Shown here piece after piece: positions 1 through 4,915 of a stretch of 5,738 nucleotides of DNA (position 1 is the first letter of the stretch; each line of letters opens with the position of its first letter). This DNA is from Candidatus Galloscillospira excrementavium (lineage in GTDB: Bacteria > Bacillota > Clostridia > Oscillospirales > Oscillospiraceae). The notes below the pieces were generated by a model. The model made no database searches and was not told where the DNA came from. It worked only from the letters and a program-made list of their open reading frames with translations. The position numbers and the translations under genes are program-made. Location of the stretch: positions 1 to 5,738 of the forward strand of contig DVHW01000111.1 in NCBI GenBank assembly GCA_018711785.1. Direction: 5' to 3'.

Positions 1-191
1 CGGGGGACGGGCAAAACTCACACTTGCCCGCCGAGAAGTGTTTTTCGCCACGCACATGTCGCGGCGAAAAACGAATTTTCACTCTTTTCGCGCCTGCGGG
101 CGCAGCCGCGCAGCCGTCGGCGGCTCTGCCGCCTTACGGATGCGGCGTGCCCCTTGCGGGTAAACTCTACGAGGTCTTTTGACGAGCGGAG
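1..191. other. Intergenic stretch rich in short inverted repeats
   Basis: This stretch lies downstream of the minus-strand XpaC-like gene and contains no convincing gene. It is unusually dense in small perfect inverted repeats: 8-14 with 24-30 (7 bp), 20-25 with 36-41 (6 bp), 40-49 with 63-72 (10 bp), 90-94 with 99-103 (5 bp) and 119-124 with 128-133 (6 bp, loop TCT). The first three overlap, so they are alternative folds. None is followed by a clear T-run on the minus strand, so I cannot name a terminator for the XpaC-like gene. The density suggests a dispersed intergenic repeat family, which is inference. XpaC genes are often followed by telA; no telA sequence is present here. Confidence 0.5.
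40..72. repeat. Perfect 10-bp inverted repeat (hairpin)
   Basis: GTTTTTCGCC at 40-49 is the exact reverse complement of GGCGAAAAAC at 63-72, with a 13-nt spacer. The T5 lies at the 5' base of the stem on the plus strand and therefore also pairs, so this is not a textbook terminator in either direction. It may be an intergenic palindromic element, or a consequence of a short minus-strand reading frame that crosses it. Confidence 0.55.
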
Positions 192-1385
192 TCACCCGCC
201 CAGGGTCATGCCCTCGCCGGAGAGGCCGTCCTTCTCCAGCATCCGCTCCAGCACCTCCACATCAGTGGTGATGTCCATGGCGCTGTCGGCAAAGAGCTTG
301 TCGAGCTGCTTTTCAAAGCCCTCCACCACCTTGTCCATCATGCCCTCGATGCGTTTTTTCGCGTGGCCGATGTTCTCTCCGTCGATGCCCTGGGCCTCCA
401 TCTGGGCGTAGGCGTTGAGGACCTTCAGAGTGGTGGGTAGGTAGTAGTTGAGGAAGTTGCGCAGCTTGCCCGCCTTGTCCGGGTTCTGCTTCTGATAGGC
501 CAGGATCTTCCCCGTGATCTCCTCGATGCGGTCGATCTTCTCGCTCATCACCTCGTCGGCGATGGCGTCATTGGCCGCCCGGATCTCCTTGAGGATGGCG
601 TCGTCGTCCTGGGTCTCCTCCTCCGGTTCGGTCTCCTCGGGCACCGGCTCCTCCTCCAGGCCCTCATCGGTGAGCACCAGCCGGCCGCTGCCCATATCCA
701 GGTACCCCCGGGGAATCATGCCCTCGTCCAGCATGTCCTGCAGATCGTCGCAGGCGGTGCGGACACTGACCGGCATGGCTTGGGCCAGAGTGGTGATGGA
801 GATGCTCTCCCTCTTGCCGATAAGGGCCAGATATTTGCGGAAGCGCTTGGCCTTCTTCTGCCGCTGGCGGCCGGCATAGATCATCACCAGGCCGGCACAC
901 AGCAGTCCGATGCAGAACAGCGCCCCCATCAGCTCATCGGCAAAGAAGTACCCATAGGACAGGCTCTCGATGAAGTCCGTGAGGGCGGCCAGGCTACTCA
1001 GTCCGAAGATGCCGGACAGGATGCCGCCGCCGATGACCAGGCCCTTGCCTTTGTTTAGGTCCACCGGCTTGCGGCGGGGCACAAAGCGGCCCTTCTTGTC
1101 CCGCTCCCGCCCATTTACGCCCTGCATCCCGGGCTGGACCGCTCCGCCGCCGTACTGGTACCGGTATCCGGCCCGGGTCCCACCCGGTGTCTCCTGGCCC
1201 GGAGCATAGGGATGCTGCTGGCCGCTGCTGCGCCGGGAGGACCCGGAGGTGTAGCCCATCAGCTTCCGGAAGAGCAGGAACAGCCCCACCGGCCAGAAAA
1301 AGACCAGTGCCAATATGATGGGGATCCAAGACAGCAGTTCATTGTTGTCGTTGTTCCCATTTCGGTAATTATTATTCCCTGCCAT
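192..1385 (-). CDS. XpaC-family membrane protein (5-bromo-4-chloroindolyl phosphate hydrolysis family)
   Basis: A 397-residue protein, recognised by its C-terminal third (about 263-388). That part is mainly helical and contains FLNYYLPTTLKVLNAYAQME at 311-330, the hallmark of the XpaC family. In Bacillus, XpaC was named for X-phosphate hydrolysis; its molecular role is still unclear and no phosphatase motif is visible here. N-terminal architecture: an Asn-rich start (4-15), a membrane segment with FWPVGLFLLFR (about 18-40), a Gly/Ser/Tyr/Pro-rich linker (44-95), a basic patch (93-113), two more membrane segments (about 115-137 and 152-171), a winged-helix-like segment (about 180-238) and an acidic linker (243-262). 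The start is set by GGGAGGTC five bases upstream of the ATG. The gene diverges from the VanW gene. XpaC is often paired with the TelA toxic-anion protein, which is not within this window. Family assignment is good; function is unknown. Confidence 0.85.
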   Translation of the reverse strand: MAGNNNYRNGNNDNNELLSWIPIILALVFFWPVGLFLLFRKLMGYTSGSSRRSSGQQHPYAPGQETPGGTRAGYRYQYGGGAVQPGMQGVNGRERDKKGRFVPRRKPVDLNKGKGLVIGGGILSGIFGLSSLAALTDFIESLSYGYFFADELMGALFCIGLLCAGLVMIYAGRQRQKKAKRFRKYLALIGKRESISITTLAQAMPVSVRTACDDLQDMLDEGMIPRGYLDMGSGRLVLTDEGLEEEPVPEETEPEEETQDDDAILKEIRAANDAIADEVMSEKIDRIEEITGKILAYQKQNPDKAGKLRNFLNYYLPTTLKVLNAYAQMEAQGIDGENIGHAKKRIEGMMDKVVEGFEKQLDKLFADSAMDITTDVEVLERMLEKDGLSGEGMTLGG

Positions 1386-1390
1386 GGATA

Positions 1391-1449
1391 GACCTCCCGC
1401 GCCGGTGGCCCGGATGTTGGATTGCGATGTACCGCCGCTCCGGCGCGGG
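1391..1449 (-). promoter_or_regulatory. Ribosome binding site partly buried in a 10-bp GC stem
   Basis: Read on the minus strand, GGGAGGTC (1398 to 1391) sits five bases before the ATG of the XpaC-like gene and fixes that start. CCCGCGCCGG (1449 to 1440) is perfectly complementary to CCGGCGCGGG (1405 to 1396) across a 34-nt loop. The last three G of the downstream arm are the first three of the Shine-Dalgarno sequence. If the stem forms in mRNA it would cover part of the ribosome site. A smaller 6-bp hairpin (1446-1451 with 1455-1460) competes with the upstream arm. The pairing is seen directly; translational control is inference. Confidence 0.5.
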
Positions 1450-1480
1450 GCATGGCCCCGGCAGGGCGGCTCTGTTGCTT

Positions 1481-1489
1481 ATTGTATCA
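1481..1489 (-). promoter_or_regulatory. Proximal extended -10 promoter for the XpaC-like gene
   Basis: On the minus strand the sequence TGATACAAT matches the extended -10 pattern TGnTATAAT with one mismatch in the hexamer. No good -35 lies 16-18 bases upstream, as is common for extended -10 promoters. Transcription would start near 1474, giving a leader of about 90 bases that still contains the stem over the ribosome binding site. Confidence 0.45.
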
Positions 1490-1528
1490 CGTTCCGCCTG
1501 AAAAAAGGATTGATTTTTTCTTTAGAAA

Positions 1529-1584
1529 AGATAAAATCCCCGTCTTGCTTTGATGGGGGACCGTGGGGCATCCCCCGCGCACGG
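1529..1584 (-). promoter_or_regulatory. Attenuator-like alternative hairpins in the distal leader
   Basis: On the minus strand the segment TCCCCC (1560 to 1555) can pair in two exclusive ways. It can pair with GGGGGA just upstream (1576 to 1571; 6 bp, 10-nt loop), or with GGGGA downstream (1541 to 1537; 5 bp, 13-nt loop). The second hairpin is followed directly by the T-rich run TTTTATCTTTT, as in an intrinsic terminator. A second outer pairing, CCGTG/CACGG (1561-1565 with 1580-1584), strengthens the first fold. The layout resembles an antiterminator/terminator switch in the leader started at the distal promoter. The stems are short; I recognise no known riboswitch aptamer and regulation is inferred. 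Confidence 0.3.
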
Positions 1585-1596
1585 ATTTACCTTGTT

Positions 1597-1625
1597 ATCA
1601 TACAACGAAAGGGCAAAAATGTAAA
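1597..1625 (-). promoter_or_regulatory. Distal sigma-A-type promoter for the XpaC-like gene
   Basis: On the minus strand TTTACA (1625 to 1620) and TATGAT (1602 to 1597) are separated by exactly 17 bases. Each hexamer has five of six matches to consensus. Transcription would begin near 1590, leaving a leader of about 205 bases before the ATG at 1385. That is long enough to hold the alternative hairpins at 1529-1584, the second promoter and the ribosome-site stem. By sequence this is the strongest minus-strand promoter in the window. Confidence 0.6.
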
Positions 1626-1663
1626 GCCGGAGCGCGAAAACAGCGCGGCTTTTCCTCCGGCTT
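1624..1663. repeat. Nested inverted repeat between divergent promoters
   Basis: AAGCCGGAG (1624-1632) is the perfect reverse complement of CTCCGGCTT (1655-1663), with CGCG/CGCG (1633-1636 and 1644-1647) inside. An alternative plus-strand fold, AGCCG..CGC with GCG-CGGCT followed by TTTT at 1650-1653, looks like a small intrinsic terminator reading toward the VanW gene. It lies upstream of the VanW promoter and next to the -35 of the distal xpaC promoter. It could insulate the two directions or serve as a protein-binding palindrome; neither is shown. Confidence 0.35.
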
Positions 1664-1691
1664 GGGCCGTCAGGGTGTAACCGTTCTGTAA

Positions 1692-1720
1692 TTGCTTTTT
1701 CCTTGAAAACTCCATATAAT
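1692..1720 (+). promoter_or_regulatory. Sigma-A promoter of the VanW-domain gene
   Basis: TTGCTT at 1692-1697 and a perfect TATAAT at 1715-1720 are spaced by 17 bases. The predicted start is near 1727, giving a leader of about 40 bases to the ATG at 1767. This is the best promoter in the window and argues for constitutive or growth-linked expression. Confidence 0.75.
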
Positions 1721-1766
1721 GTATTCTGAACTGTTATCACCTGCCCATGCTTGGAGTTGATGCTAC

Positions 1767-3872
1767 ATGGACCAGCAATCGCAAGGCCGGCGCCTCAGCC
1801 CAAAAAAGGGGCCGTCTACCGGCGCCAAAATCGCCATTGCCGCCGCAGCTGTGGTGCTCGCCCTGCTCATCGGCGGATATGCCGCCCTGTGTGCCTACGC
1901 CTCCAGCGGAGACCGGATCTACCCCAATGTGTCCGTGCTGGGCGTAGAGATCGGCGGAATGGATCGGGAGGCCGCCAAGGCCGCTCTGGAGAGCGCCCTA
2001 TCAGACTGCCTCGCCAGCGGGGAGATCACCCTGTCTCTCTCGGAAGAGACCGCCACTCTGTCCACTGCCGGCGCGGCCGGCTTTGCCGACCTGGACGCCG
2101 CCCTCGCCCCCCTCTCCCCGGCTACCGACGGCTCCCCTGTGTTTCTCCGGGGGCTCCGCTTTTTGACCCACTTCTTCTCCTCCACAGACGCCGACGCCCC
2201 CCTGGCACTGACCCAGGAGGGGGCCGGCCAGATCGGGCAGGCCGCCGAGCAACTTACCCGGAGCGTCCCCGCTCCGGTGGTGGAGACCACCTGGGAGAGT
2301 GACGGGGAGCGCATCACCTTCCACAAGGGAGAGACCGGCCAGGCCGTGGATGCCGGGGCGCTGGAGGCCGACGTGCTCGCCGCGTTGACCCAGGCTGCCG
2401 CCGATCTCACCGCGGATCTCCCGCCTCTCACCGTAGAGGCTGCCCTTCAGGAGGCGCCGCCGGCCCAGCCCGACTTCTCCGCCATCGCGGAGGAGGTCTT
2501 TGTGGCCCCCCAGGACGCCTATCTGGACGGGGAGAAGAAGGAGATCGTCCCCTCGGTCACCGGCGTCAGCCTGGATGAGGAGGCCGCCCAGGCCCTGCTC
2601 TCCCGCACCGGCGAGGGGGAGGACTGCACCCTGTCCCTCACCTTCACCGAACCGGAGACCACCACCGCCGGCCTGGAGGAGGTCCTCTTCCGAGACCTGC
2701 TGGGCTCTGCTGAATCCCGGGTCACCGGCACCGCCGCCCGCATCTCCAATGTCAACATCGGTCAGGGATATATCGACGGCACGATCCTCATGCCCGACGA
2801 GGTCTTTTCCTACATGGCCCTGGTAGCTCCCTACTCCGCGGAGCGGGGCTTCAAGCCCGCCTCGGTCTACGCCGGGGGCGGCTCCCGGGACGAGCTGGGC
2901 GGCGGATTGTGTCAGGTCTCCTCCACTCTGTACCTGGCCACCCTGCGGGCCAATCTGGAGATCGTGGAGCGCTACCAGCACGCCTATGTGGTCAGCTACC
3001 TCCCCGCGGGCATGGACGCCACCATCTACTCCAACCGCCTGGATTTCAAGTTCAAGAACACCACCGGCTATCCCATGCGGGTGGATTTCCGCATGGAGAA
3101 GCGGAGCGACGGGTACTATTGGCTGGTGGCCGAGCTCTACGGCACCAAGACCGATGACACTTATGTGGTCGTGACCAACAAGGTCCTCTCCACCACGCCC
3201 TACCAGACGGTGTACCAGATTGACGACACCGTCCCCGCTGGCACCCGCGTCAAGGAGGAGGACCCACACACCGGCCAAAAGGTGGAGGTCTACCGGAATG
3301 TCTATTCCGGGGATGGCACCTTGATCTCCTCCACCCTGGAGAGCGTGAACAACTTTAAGAAGCTGGACCGCCTTTACCGCATCAACTCAGCCGACGCGGC
3401 CAAGTACGGGGTGGACCCGGTGACCGGCGGCGTGGAGGGCAGCGTCCCCGCGGTGGCAGAACCCTCCCCCAGCCCGGAGGTCACGCCCTCCCCTTCGCCC
3501 GAGGTGACCCCCTCGCCGGAGCCCAGCCCCTCTCCCGAGGCCACACCCGGGCCGGAGGGAAGTCCCTCACCCCAGGTCACGCCCTCCGCCGCCCCGGCGC
3601 CCTCCCCCAGCCCGGAGGCCACACCGACGGCGGAACCGCCGGCCGCTTCGGCTGCCCCCTCCCCTGCGCCCCAGGAGACTCCGCCCGCCGCATCGGCTTC
3701 CCCCGCCGGGGCCCGATCCGGTTGCCCTGCCCTGCATTTTTCGGGCGGCTGTCCGCAGTTCTGCGGACAGCCGCCCGAATCTGCTGTTTCCGCCGTTTCC
3801 CGCGCCCGGGTAGTGCTTTTCGCCCCGGAGTGTGCTACAATAATGCGTACAGAACAAGGCCAAAAGCCTTGA
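1767..3872 (+). CDS. Membrane-anchored VanW-domain protein with G5-like region and Pro-rich tail
   Basis: A 701-residue protein. Order: short basic cytoplasmic start, one membrane anchor (about 19-46), then an extracellular part. IYPNVSVLGVEIGGMDREAA (51-70) opens a region like the putative peptidoglycan-binding repeats (PF12229 type), probably two copies (about 60-165 and 175-297). The VanW domain is at about 308-440, with core GGGLCQVSSTLY (378-389). VanW domains in Clostridioides difficile have been reported to act as L,D-transpeptidases making 3-3 peptidoglycan cross-links; Cys382 is then the candidate nucleophile. A G5-like region follows (about 466-540), then a Pro/Ser/Glu/Thr tail (566-645). 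The start is supported by GGAG at 1753-1756, ten bases upstream, and the promoter at 1692-1720. VanW is named after a vancomycin cluster, but no other van gene is here, so resistance should not be assumed. Oddity: residues about 650-701 are translated from a 40-bp palindrome and the start of a structured RNA, so the real end may have been lost. Confidence 0.85.
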   Translation: MDQQSQGRRLSPKKGPSTGAKIAIAAAAVVLALLIGGYAALCAYASSGDRIYPNVSVLGVEIGGMDREAAKAALESALSDCLASGEITLSLSEETATLSTAGAAGFADLDAALAPLSPATDGSPVFLRGLRFLTHFFSSTDADAPLALTQEGAGQIGQAAEQLTRSVPAPVVETTWESDGERITFHKGETGQAVDAGALEADVLAALTQAAADLTADLPPLTVEAALQEAPPAQPDFSAIAEEVFVAPQDAYLDGEKKEIVPSVTGVSLDEEAAQALLSRTGEGEDCTLSLTFTEPETTTAGLEEVLFRDLLGSAESRVTGTAARISNVNIGQGYIDGTILMPDEVFSYMALVAPYSAERGFKPASVYAGGGSRDELGGGLCQVSSTLYLATLRANLEIVERYQHAYVVSYLPAGMDATIYSNRLDFKFKNTTGYPMRVDFRMEKRSDGYYWLVAELYGTKTDDTYVVVTNKVLSTTPYQTVYQIDDTVPAGTRVKEEDPHTGQKVEVYRNVYSGDGTLISSTLESVNNFKKLDRLYRINSADAAKYGVDPVTGGVEGSVPAVAEPSPSPEVTPSPSPEVTPSPEPSPSPEATPGPEGSPSPQVTPSAAPAPSPSPEATPTAEPPAASAAPSPAPQETPPAASASPAGARSGCPALHFSGGCPQFCGQPPESAVSAVSRARVVLFAPECATIMRTEQGQKP
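3462..3701 (+). repeat. Pro/Ser/Glu/Thr low-complexity tail with internal repeats
   Basis: Codons 566-645 of the VanW-domain protein encode degenerate repeats of the type PSPSPEVTP and PSPEATP. A 19-base exact DNA repeat, CCCTCCCCCAGCCCGGAGG, occurs at 3462-3480 and 3600-3618. Such tails usually act as extended, wall-spanning linkers and vary in length between strains by repeat slippage. No LPXTG sorting motif follows. Confidence 0.75.
3740..3779. repeat. Perfect 40-bp palindrome inside the VanW reading frame
   Basis: TTCGGGCGGCTGTCCGCAG (3740-3758) is the exact reverse complement of 3761-3779, with only TT between the arms: 19 perfect base pairs. It is read as codons of the VanW tail (residues about 658-671, including CPQFCGQ). 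The T5 tract at 3737-3741 precedes it on the plus strand, and only loosely T-rich sequence follows, so it is not a canonical intrinsic terminator. It may still stop the transcript, or be a REP-like intergenic palindrome. Strong pairing in coding DNA is unusual. Confidence 0.8.
3833..3841 (+). promoter_or_regulatory. Extended -10 promoter candidate at the structured RNA
   Basis: TGCTACAAT fits the extended -10 pattern TGnTATAAT with one hexamer mismatch; no good -35 is visible 16-18 bases upstream. It would start RNA near 3848, inside the structured element and within the last codons of the VanW frame. The same bases 3833-3840 also form the 5' strand of the closing helix with 3990-3997. Either the promoter or the helix may be real; an RNA started here would lack that helix strand. 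Confidence 0.4.
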
Positions 3873-4000
3873 AAAGCAAGGTTTTCAAGACCCACTGGCT
3901 TTGTCCATACGCAAGGGCTTGGGCCTGTTTCCGCCCAAAACCCTTGCTCTTCCCGCATCGGCATATCCATGCCGACGCGGGGAGATACCTTGTAGCAATG

Positions 4001-4052
4001 GCATAATTCCTCTCACAAGCGCCGAAATCGGCGCCTGTGAGAGGAATTACGC
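4001..4052. repeat. 52-nt near-perfect hairpin
   Basis: The stem pairs 4004-4017 with 4036-4049 (14 bp, TAATTCCTCTCACA) and 4019-4025 with 4028-4034 (7 bp, GCGCCGA), with one mismatch between them and two more pairs at the base (4001-4002 with 4051-4052). The loop is AA. No T-run follows on either strand, so it is not a standard terminator. A further 6-bp hairpin, 4050-4055 with 4059-4064, overlaps its base. It could be the 3' domain of the RNA, a processing or terminator stem, or a dispersed palindromic element. Confidence 0.7.
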
Positions 4053-4136
4053 GGCCGTGCCGCGGGACGAAACCGCTCTGCGGTTGATCCAGCAGACATT
4101 ACAATCGATGCGACCCATAGAAAAGGAGTTTGGACC

Positions 4137-4817
4137 ATGTTTCAAGGTTTTGATCCCAGAGTCGTGGACTTCATGTGGGGGATCCGTTTCAACAACGAGA
4201 AGGCCTGGTTCGAGGCCCACAAGAACGAGTACCTGACCTATTTCTACCGTCCCATGCAGGAACTGTGCCGACAGGTCTATGCCGTGCTTGCGGAGGAGAA
4301 TGAGGATCTGGATCTGACCAGCCGCCTGACCCGCATCTACCGGGATGCCCGCCGCCTCCGGGGCCGCGGACCCTACAAGGACCGCCTGTGGTTCTCCATC
4401 GAGCGCCCCTGTGACGGGGAGTGGAGCCTGGAGCCCACCTTTTGGTTTGAGCTGGCGCCGGAGGGATACTCCTATGGGCTTGGCTACTGGTATGCTCCAC
4501 CCATCACCATGGCCCGCTTCCGCGCCCGGCTGGACCGGGAGCCCAAGCCCTTTGAGAAGCTGGCGCGGTCTCTGAACCGGCAGGACACCTTTCTGCTGGA
4601 GGGCACGGACTACAAACGCCCGAAAGGGTCCGCTCCTTCCAAGGTGCTGGAGCCCTGGTATAACAAAAAGGGATTTCTTCTCACCTGTGACCGCCCCAAT
4701 GAAGGGGAGCTCTTTGCTCCTGGCCTGGCGGATACGCTGATTGCAGGCTACCGCTTTCTTCTGCCCTTCTACCGCTACTTTCTCTCCCTCTCGGGGGACC
4801 CGGACCCCAGAATCTAA
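4137..4817 (+). CDS. DUF2461 family protein
   Basis: A 226-residue soluble protein with the features of the DUF2461/TIGR02453 family across its whole length. These are the N-terminal MFQGFDP followed by FNNEKAWFEAHKNEY (18-32), the central RIYRDARRLRGRGPYKDRLW (66-85), GYSYGLGYWYAPP (110-122) and GTDYKRPKG (156-164). The family is widespread in bacteria and has no established reaction; the conserved Arg, Lys and aromatic residues suggest a ligand pocket, which is inference. Length is normal for the family, and no signal peptide or membrane segment is visible. The start is fixed by AAAAGGAG at 4121-4128, eight bases before the ATG. It follows the structured RNA by about 85 bases and precedes the deacetylase by 98 bases on the same strand, so co-transcription with the latter is possible. 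Its promoter is uncertain. Confidence 0.88.
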   Translation: MFQGFDPRVVDFMWGIRFNNEKAWFEAHKNEYLTYFYRPMQELCRQVYAVLAEENEDLDLTSRLTRIYRDARRLRGRGPYKDRLWFSIERPCDGEWSLEPTFWFELAPEGYSYGLGYWYAPPITMARFRARLDREPKPFEKLARSLNRQDTFLLEGTDYKRPKGSAPSKVLEPWYNKKGFLLTCDRPNEGELFAPGLADTLIAGYRFLLPFYRYFLSLSGDPDPRI

Positions 4818-4915
4818 AGTCCCGGGGTCTTTGGATTGACATTTATTACAGTGCAAAAAAGCCGCCCGGCCGCGCATACTGTATCTGAACACCAGCAGAG
4901 GGGGGCGGCGGGCGT
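4818..4915 (+). other. Short intergenic leader of the deacetylase gene
   Basis: GACCCC (4803-4808) and GGGGTC (4824-4829) flank the stop codon of the DUF2461 gene and are followed by TTT; this is at best a weak terminator. A perfect TTGACA stands at 4836-4841, but no -10 hexamer follows at 16-18 bases. GCCGCCC (4861-4867) is complementary to GGGCGGC (4903-4909), and the latter overlaps the G-rich ribosome site AGAGGGGG (4897-4904) before the ATG at 4916. That could limit translation (inference). No gene is seen here. Confidence 0.4.

Larger units (their letters stand above)
3833..4052 (+). ncRNA. Candidate structured non-coding RNA with closing helix, three arms and a terminal hairpin
   Basis: Helices read from the sequence: closing helix 3833-3840/3990-3997 (8 bp, TGCTACAA with TTGTAGCA). 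First arm 3854-3862/3896-3904 (9 pairs, one G-U), containing 3868-3875/3882-3889 (8 bp). Second arm 3911-3917/3941-3947 (7 bp) continued by 3919-3924/3933-3938 (6 bp). Third arm 3948-3956/3977-3985 (9 pairs, one G-U) continued across one mismatch by 3958-3964/3969-3975 (7 bp). The second and third arms abut with no gap, as in coaxial stacking. A long hairpin at 4001-4052 follows. No reading frame explains this. Size and complexity recall large Firmicutes RNAs; the raiA-type RNA is one possibility, suggested by general resemblance only. It is not tRNA, tmRNA or RNase P as far as I can see. The strand is chosen because both neighbouring genes and the extended -10 read plus. It may also lead into the DUF2461 gene at 4137. 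Confidence 0.6.

Noticed and set aside
2001..3278. Long 425-residue open frame on the minus strand opposite the VanW gene
   Set aside because: It lies wholly antisense to a well supported gene, is Gly/Leu-rich from complementary high-GC codons, and has no recognisable domain; such shadows are expected in GC-rich DNA.
3462..3701. CRISPR array
   Set aside because: The repeats are short, irregular, in frame and encode Pro/Ser/Glu/Thr; there is no regular spacer structure.
1767..3872. Glycopeptide resistance gene
   Set aside because: The VanW domain alone does not give vancomycin resistance; no vanA, vanH, vanX or VanRS-like gene is in the window.
3842..4000. tRNA, tmRNA, SRP RNA or RNase P RNA
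   Set aside because: There is no T-loop GTTCGA-type arm, no tmRNA alanine acceptor or tag frame, no SRP tetraloop helix that I could identify, and the gap is too short for RNase P RNA.
4100..4105. TACAAT as a -10 box for the DUF2461 gene
   Set aside because: No acceptable -35 at 16-18 bases (TTGATC at 4084-4089 is only 10 away) and no TG extension.
4836..4841. Perfect TTGACA as a promoter for the deacetylase gene
   Set aside because: The sequence 16-18 bases downstream is AAGCCG-like, with no -10 hexamer.
4855..4909. Minus-strand terminator made from the 7-bp repeat and A6
   Set aside because: The loop would be 35 nt and there is no minus-strand gene to the right that it would serve within the window.
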